A DNA stretch of 64,000 nt from Vibrio galatheae (lineage in GTDB: Bacteria; Pseudomonadota; Gammaproteobacteria; Enterobacterales; Vibrionaceae), in contig NZ_JXXV01000027.1 in NCBI RefSeq assembly GCF_000967545.1, positions 45,702 through 109,701 of the forward strand, in the 5' to 3' direction. A program made the position numbers and the translations under genes. The notes under the pieces are model-generated. The model saw only the letters and a list, made by a program, of their open reading frames with translations, was not told where the DNA came from and did not search any database. This document shows positions 62,144 to 64,000 of this stretch, piece by piece. Numbering within the stretch: the stretch's first letter is position 1; every line of letters begins with the position of its first letter.

Positions 62144-62178
62144 TAACGCTCAATCAGTTTATTGATTGAGCGTAATTT
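62144..62178 (+). terminator. Terminator after alaS
   Basis: ACGCTCAATCA / TGATTGAGCGT, 11-bp perfect stem with 6-base loop and AATTTATTT tail, 20 bases after the stop. Confidence 0.88.
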
Positions 62179-62187
62179 ATTTAAGCG

Positions 62188-62245
62188 AACCAAGTGGTTT
62201 AATTGTATGCCTAAGTGGCGTCAGTTAGGCCACTTGGTTTTTGTT
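62188..62245 (+). promoter_or_regulatory. Competing hairpins upstream of the aspartate kinase gene
   Basis: CCACTTGGTT (62230-62239) can pair perfectly with AACCAAGTGG (62188-62197) or, as GCCACTTGG (62229-62237), with CCTAAGTGGC (62210-62219) with one bulged base. Either form ends at a T run. This could be a second alaS terminator or an attenuator-like element. Confidence 0.45.
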
Positions 62246-62263
62246 ATAACTACTGCAAACAAT

Positions 62264-62279
62264 ATTCAACATGTTGAAT
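62264..62279. promoter_or_regulatory. 16-bp perfect palindrome upstream of the aspartate kinase gene
   Basis: ATTCAACATGTTGAAT lies 41 bases before the GTG start, downstream of a possible -10 (TATAAC, 62245-62250). Operator-like; regulator not known. Confidence 0.5.
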
Positions 62280-62320
62280 GTGGTCCGAATGAGACTTTGG
62301 TCTTGGGAAGGTGAAGACTG

Positions 62321-63508
62321 GTGAAAAAGCCCCTTATCGTGCAAAAGTTTGGCGGAACGTCGGTGGGTTCGATTGAAAGAATTCATGGTGTTGCTGAACA
62401 CATCATAAAGGCGAAAAATGATGGTAATCAAGTTGTAGTGGTCGTATCTGCCATGTCTGGTGAAACAAACAGACTGATGGATTTGGCAAGGCAGGTCGAT
62501 AGTGTACCGACTGCACGAGAACTTGATGTTTTGCTCTCTGCTGGAGAACAAGTGTCGATGGCACTGCTTGCAATGACGCTAAATAAATTAGGCTATGCAG
62601 CGCGTTCACTTACCGGAGCACAAGCGAATATTGTGACGAATAATCAACACAATGACGCAACGATTAAACACATTGATACCAATACTATTAGAGAATTATT
62701 AGCGCAAGACCAAATAGTCATTGTCGCAGGTTTTCAAGGGATTAATGAAAGTGGGGATATCACTACGTTGGGCCGAGGCGGCTCTGATACAAGTGCAGTG
62801 ACACTTGCCGGAGCGCTAAGAGCAGATGAGTGCCAAATTTTTACTGATGTTGATGGTATTTACACCTGCGACCCGCGTGTTGTCAGTAATGCTCAAAAAC
62901 TCGCAGTGATTGATTTTCCCTCGATGGAAGAGATGGCGCGTAAAGGGGCGAAGGTATTGCATTTACCGTCGGTTCAGTATGCATGGCAGCACAACGTTCC
63001 GCTGCGAGTCTTGTCGAGCTTTGAAGCAAACAGTGGAAGTCTAGTTAAAGGCGATGTCTGCCAATCTGCTGTATGTGGAGTTGCGATACAAAGAGATATG
63101 TGTCTGATTCGAGTTGAAAAAGATGCACTAGCCAGTGTAGAGAAACAGTGTCAGATGCTCGGAGTCGAGATCTGGAATGTGATCGAGCATGCAGAATGGG
63201 TTGCTGTCGTCATAAAACACGACGCTTATGCCAAGCTGGAACTGGTTTTCGGTGACAAAATCCGTAATAGTGAAATAGTAAGCTTACTGACTGCAGTCGG
63301 CCTTCAAGTCGAAGGACTGATTGAAAGGTCATTCGCTTTGTTAATAGAGCAGGATATACAAGTTGATCATTGCGTGGTGAACCCACAATCTTTGATGTTT
63401 GTGCTGCAACCAGATTGTATCGACAAAGCGGCTAACATACTGCATGATGCTTACATTACTTCTGCGGAGGCTGTCGACTGTCGGCAAAAACATGCTTATT
63501 TGGGCTAG
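62321..63508 (+). CDS. lysC: Aspartate kinase, monofunctional
   Basis: Phosphorylates aspartate, first step to lysine, threonine and methionine. 395 residues, GTG start with GAAGGTGAAG upstream. The KFGGTSVGS motif at 9-17, TTLGRGGSDTSAV and the FTDVDGIYTCDPR segment form the kinase domain. The C-terminal 130 residues hold two ACT-like domains, rather diverged, for feedback control. Size and motifs fit the alpha-type, not E. coli LysC (449 residues) or the ThrA/MetL fusions. Whether lysine or threonine inhibits it cannot be seen. Confidence 0.93.
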   Translation: MKKPLIVQKFGGTSVGSIERIHGVAEHIIKAKNDGNQVVVVVSAMSGETNRLMDLARQVDSVPTARELDVLLSAGEQVSMALLAMTLNKLGYAARSLTGAQANIVTNNQHNDATIKHIDTNTIRELLAQDQIVIVAGFQGINESGDITTLGRGGSDTSAVTLAGALRADECQIFTDVDGIYTCDPRVVSNAQKLAVIDFPSMEEMARKGAKVLHLPSVQYAWQHNVPLRVLSSFEANSGSLVKGDVCQSAVCGVAIQRDMCLIRVEKDALASVEKQCQMLGVEIWNVIEHAEWVAVVIKHDAYAKLELVFGDKIRNSEIVSLLTAVGLQVEGLIERSFALLIEQDIQVDHCVVNPQSLMFVLQPDCIDKAANILHDAYITSAEAVDCRQKHAYLG

Positions 63509-63526
63509 ATCCTAAACAGAATTGAG

Positions 63527-63556
63527 TTTACCAAAATAGAACTTTTGTTGGATAAT
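63527..63556 (+). promoter_or_regulatory. Candidate csrA promoter
   Basis: TTTACC, 18-base spacer, GATAAT (63551-63556), 44 bases upstream of csrA. Moderate match to sigma-70. Confidence 0.45.
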
Positions 63557-63600
63557 AGCCTCGTAGCAAGATAAATCAGAGATTACTCAAGGAGCACAGA

Positions 63601-63798
63601 ATGCTAATTTTAACTCGCCGCGTTGGCGAAACTCTTATGATCGGTGATGAAGTAACAGTAACTGTACTTGGTGTAAAAGGTAACCAAGTACGTATTGGCG
63701 TTAATGCACCAAAAGAAGTGTCTGTTCACCGTGAAGAAATTTACATGCGCATTCAGGCAGAAAAAGGTAATGGTAACGTTGCGTCAGGCAACTACTAA
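63601..63798 (+). CDS. csrA: Carbon storage regulator CsrA
   Basis: Dimeric RNA-binding post-transcriptional regulator, 65 residues. [28 protein letters not shown] and [12 protein letters not shown] are near-identical to other gammaproteobacterial CsrA. Ribosome site AAGGAG 6 bases upstream. In Vibrio it controls carbon flux, virulence and motility, and is antagonised by CsrB-type sRNAs (not in this window). Confidence 0.98.
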   Translation: MLILTRRVGETLMIGDEVTVTVLGVKGNQVRIGVNAPKEVSVHREEIYMRIQAEKGNGNVASGNY

Positions 63799-63805
63799 TT
63801 ACGTA

Positions 63806-63833
63806 AGAGGCTGACAGTTTGTCGGCCTTTTTT
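63806..63833 (+). terminator. Terminator after csrA
   Basis: AGGCTGAC / GTCGGCCT stem (one G-T pair) with AGTTT loop and six T. Confidence 0.85.
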
Positions 63834-63938
63834 GTGCGGGTAAAACCATCTAATTCTATTAAAAAGAGCGAATTAACATCGCTTTGATTAAATAGCCAAC
63901 GGTTGGATGACTTTTTGCCTTTTTTGCCAAGAAAATGT

Positions 63939-63966
63939 TTGACATATTTTTGGTAAATCGTAATAT
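63939..63966 (+). promoter_or_regulatory. Promoter of the downstream tRNA operon
   Basis: TTGACA (63939-63944), 16-base spacer, TAATAT (63961-63966), then a GC-rich discriminator GTGCCTCCGC, as usual for stringently controlled stable-RNA genes. Confidence 0.65.
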
Positions 63967-63981
63967 GTGCCTCCGCAAGAC

Positions 63982-64000
63982 GGTGAGGTGGCCGAGAGGC
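63982..64000 (+). tRNA. tRNA-Ser (probably GCU), 5' end only
   Basis: The last 19 bases, GGTGAGGTGGCCGAGAGGC, equal the start of E. coli serV-type tRNA-Ser(GCU). They include the acceptor strand and the D-arm typical of long-variable-arm tRNAs. The rest, including the anticodon, lies outside the window. A csrA-serine tRNA order is standard. Confidence 0.85.

Noticed and set aside
62126..62320. Lysine riboswitch upstream of the aspartate kinase
   Set aside because: The gap is 195 bases and partly used by the alaS terminator. The L-box core motifs were not recognised.

Overview
The window is a gene-dense piece of a gammaproteobacterial main chromosome and almost certainly comes from a Vibrio. 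The evidence is a complete type IVa MSHA pilus locus next to mreBCD, the divergent argR/mdh pair, the ridA-pyrI-pyrB and argF block, lptFG, and the mutS, pncC-recA-recX, alaS, lysC-type aspartate kinase, csrA, tRNA-Ser order. The species cannot be named from sequence alone. No insertion sequence, prophage, integrase, CRISPR array or rRNA gene was seen, so this is core genome rather than an island.

Layout. 1-15158 (+): MSHA pilus. The assembly genes are mshK (partial), L, M, N, E, G and F. A second unit holds the pilin genes mshB, A, C, D, O, P and the large surface protein mshQ. 15368-26054 (+): mreB, mreC, mreD, maf, rng, yhdP, a nitrilase-family amidase and tldD. 26120-27340 (-): arginine deiminase arcA, then a 567-bp regulatory gap and rraB (+). 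28489-30268: a stand-alone glycoside hydrolase 2-like binding-domain protein, a two-repeat DUF2061 membrane protein and a UspA protein. 30374-34143 (-): a TAXI-type TRAP transporter. 34475-36208: divergent argR and mdh. 36283-39474 (-): ridA, pyrI, pyrB and argF, with a readable pyrBI leader peptide and attenuator. 39593-40969 (-): PIN-PhoH ATPase. 41444-46155 (+): rapA, rluA and a D-2-hydroxyacid dehydrogenase. 46152-52033 (-): a periplasmic solute-binding protein, valS, holC and pepA. 52224-54401 (+): lptF and lptG. 54483-57047 (-): mutS. 57133-64000 (+): pncC, recA (SOS box), recX, alaS, aspartate kinase, csrA and the first 19 bases of a tRNA-Ser.

How the genes fit together. The first 15 kb builds one machine: MshL is the outer-membrane secretin, MshE the extension ATPase with an N-terminal c-di-GMP-binding type domain, MshG the platform, MshA the major pilin, and MshB/C/D/O/P the minor components. 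The 26-39 kb stretch concentrates arginine, carbamoyl-phosphate and pyrimidine metabolism (arcA, argR, pyrBI, argF). ArgR-type boxes are visible at argF and argR, and a related palindrome lies in the arcA/rraB gap. The last third is housekeeping: translation, LPS export, mismatch repair and recombination.

No wholly new multi-gene system is evident. The less explained items are the tandem 35-residue repeats plus lectin-like domains of MshQ, the catalytically empty GH2-like protein, several perfect palindromes in regulatory gaps (arcA/rraB, upstream of the TAXI operon, phoH/rapA, upstream of lysC), and a competing-hairpin arrangement in the lysC leader.
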